Source: Clostridiaceae bacterium
GTDB lineage: Bacteria; Bacillota; Clostridia; Oscillospirales; Acutalibacteraceae
Reading direction: 5' to 3'
Assembly: GCA_904501675.1 (NCBI GenBank)
Contig: CAJGCL010000098.1
Coordinates: 1 to 7,075 of the forward strand
Length of the DNA: 7,075 bases
Below are positions 6,191-7,075 of this stretch, one piece after another. Numbering within the stretch: the first letter of the stretch is position 1; every line of letters begins with the position of its first letter. The notes under the pieces are model-generated. The model ran no database searches. It was not told the origin of the DNA and saw nothing but the letters and a program-made list of their open reading frames with translations. Made by a program: the position numbers and the translations under genes.

Positions 6191-6226
6191 AAATACTCTC
6201 CCAATGGAAAAATTGGGAGAGTATTT
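6191..6226. terminator. Bidirectional intrinsic terminator between the YmxH-like and sialidase genes
   Basis: AAATACTCTCCCAAT (6191-6205) pairs perfectly over 15 bp with ATTGGGAGAGTATTT (6212-6226) around a six-base loop GGAAAA. On the plus strand a T-rich tail follows. On the minus strand the arm ends in a T-run directly after the sialidase stop at 6237-6235. It starts one base after the YmxH-like stop codon and ends both convergent units. Confidence 0.93.
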
Positions 6227-6234
6227 ATTTCGTT

Positions 6235-7075
6235 TTATTTTCTTGTTTTGTTGTAAACTTTAGATTTAATGGTTTCTATTAACGATAATCTACCTGTTTC
6301 CTTTACCATAAGTTCTTCTAAAGAATATGCTTTTAATGTGAATTCTGCTTTATCGCTTTCGTAAAGGTCAAGAACATTTCCGTTTTTGTCTTCTGTTAAG
6401 CAGGAATATACAAACGAAAAAGGATTCAGACTTTCTGTAACATTCTTTCTGTATTTCCACTTAACAATGTTATCTTCGCCATAAAGTCCAAGTTTTATAA
6501 CACCGCTCTTGCGGATTTTTGAAGAAGGGTATGAAGCTACAATAACCTTTTTACCATCAATTTCTTTGGAATAATTGATAAAAGAAACCATACAGTTTGA
6601 GCAATACTTAAGGTTCTTGTCGAGTGTGTAGTCGCCCCAGCTTTCGCCGAAATCAGTTGAATCGCAGTAGCTTATGTATTTTGAAATGTTTCGTGAGTAC
6701 ATTCTTAAAACTCCGTTATTCATTAAAACGAACTGGGTTTCCGAGCTTTTGCCTGCAAGACCTACCTTGTTCGCTTTAGGACTTCTCAGCCATGTCTTTC
6801 CGCCATCATCAGTGTAGATTGCGCTTGTAAATTCTGCACGGCTATTGTTATCGTATATTGCAAAAATAACTCTTGTTTTGCCGTCTTTCTGTAGAGCGAT
6901 ACCTCTGCCCGGTGCAAAGCCTGTGAATCCTGAGGCGTTAACCTGAGTGTTTATGATTTCACCCTTTTCCCAGGTTTCGCCGCCATCATAACTCTTTTTT
7001 ACCCATAAATAATATGTGGGATAAATTTTAATAGGCGCGTAGGCAAAGAAAATGTTTGCGTGTACATCTTTATCA
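6235..7075 (-). CDS. GH33 sialidase (exo-alpha-sialidase), C-terminal part, runs off the right edge
   Basis: The minus-strand frame is open from the right edge to the TAA at 6237-6235, giving 279 visible residues; the true start is outside the window. An internal ATG at 6723 is only a methionine within the domain. Residues here are counted from the edge. Three Asp-boxes mark the sialidase beta-propeller: SYDGGETW (28-35), TDDGGKTW (88-95) and STDFGESW (139-146). PGRGI (55-59) is a usual GH33 block. Catalytic candidates are E112 (SSET), arginines R128 and R188, and nucleophile Y223 (VYSCL). The E-R-R spacings of 16 and 60 equal those I recall for Clostridium perfringens NanI (E539, R555, R615), and the R-to-Tyr distance is 35 against 40. 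The RIP arginine and acid/base Asp should lie off-window, as would any signal peptide. It releases terminal sialic acid from glycans. No C-terminal carbohydrate-binding module or LPxTG anchor is present. Confidence 0.88.
   Translation of the reverse strand, partial: DKDVHANIFFAYAPIKIYPTYYLWVKKSYDGGETWEKGEIINTQVNASGFTGFAPGRGIALQKDGKTRVIFAIYDNNSRAEFTSAIYTDDGGKTWLRSPKANKVGLAGKSSETQFVLMNNGVLRMYSRNISKYISYCDSTDFGESWGDYTLDKNLKYCSNCMVSFINYSKEIDGKKVIVASYPSSKIRKSGVIKLGLYGEDNIVKWKYRKNVTESLNPFSFVYSCLTEDKNGNVLDLYESDKAEFTLKAYSLEELMVKETGRLSLIETIKSKVYNKTRK

Noticed and set aside
1661..6226. The two inverted repeats (1661-1699 and 6191-6226) as ends of a mobile element
   Set aside because: Their sequences differ, each is a terminator hairpin at a convergent junction, and there is no transposase or target duplication between or around them.
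6235..6723. A 162-residue stand-alone protein starting at the ATG at 6723
   Set aside because: The same frame stays open to the window edge and carries Asp-boxes and the catalytic Glu, so this ATG is internal to the sialidase.

Overview
The window looks like chromosomal DNA from an AT-rich, endospore-forming Clostridia-type Bacillota, probably gut- or host-associated. The main reasons are a YlmC/YmxH-family sporulation gene, strong Gram-positive ribosome-binding sites (AGGAGG, AAGGAG), consensus-like sigma-A promoters, a lipoprotein of the DUF3048/YerB family and a GH33 sialidase. I see no RNA genes, CRISPR array, insertion sequence or integrase. The window is densely coding and no gap exceeds about 135 bases.

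Layout: (1) 1-825, minus, 5' portion of a DUF1015 gene that runs off the left edge. (2) 826-960, a divergent promoter region. (3) 961-1662, plus, a DUF2461 gene. (4) A near-perfect palindromic bidirectional terminator at 1661-1699. (5) A minus-strand two-gene operon with a 16-base gap: a large multi-spanning membrane protein resembling GT-C glycosyltransferases (2793-4922), followed downstream by a DUF3048 lipoprotein (1706-2776). (6) 4923-5039, a second divergent promoter region. (7) A plus-strand operon with a 4-base ATGA overlap: an M14 zinc peptidase without a signal peptide (5040-5942), then a cysteine-rich YlmC/YmxH PRC-barrel protein (5939-6190). (8) A second bidirectional terminator at 6191-6226. 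(9) 6235-7075, minus, the C-terminal part of a GH33 sialidase that runs off the right edge.

How they may work together: the membrane protein and lipoprotein form an apparent cell-envelope unit. The M14-YmxH pair looks sporulation-linked, and a sigma-E-like promoter (aAATATT, 14 bases, CATATATT) precedes it. The -35 of that promoter overlaps the -35 of the sigma-A-like promoter driving the opposite envelope operon, so the two could be mutually exclusive. The sialidase releases sialic acid from host-type glycans and appears to be an independent unit. Most genes belong to known families. The less familiar points are the divergent sigma-A/sigma-E-like arrangement, the M14-YmxH coupling, and the eight cysteines in the 83-residue YmxH-like protein. 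No clearly new multi-gene system is evident.
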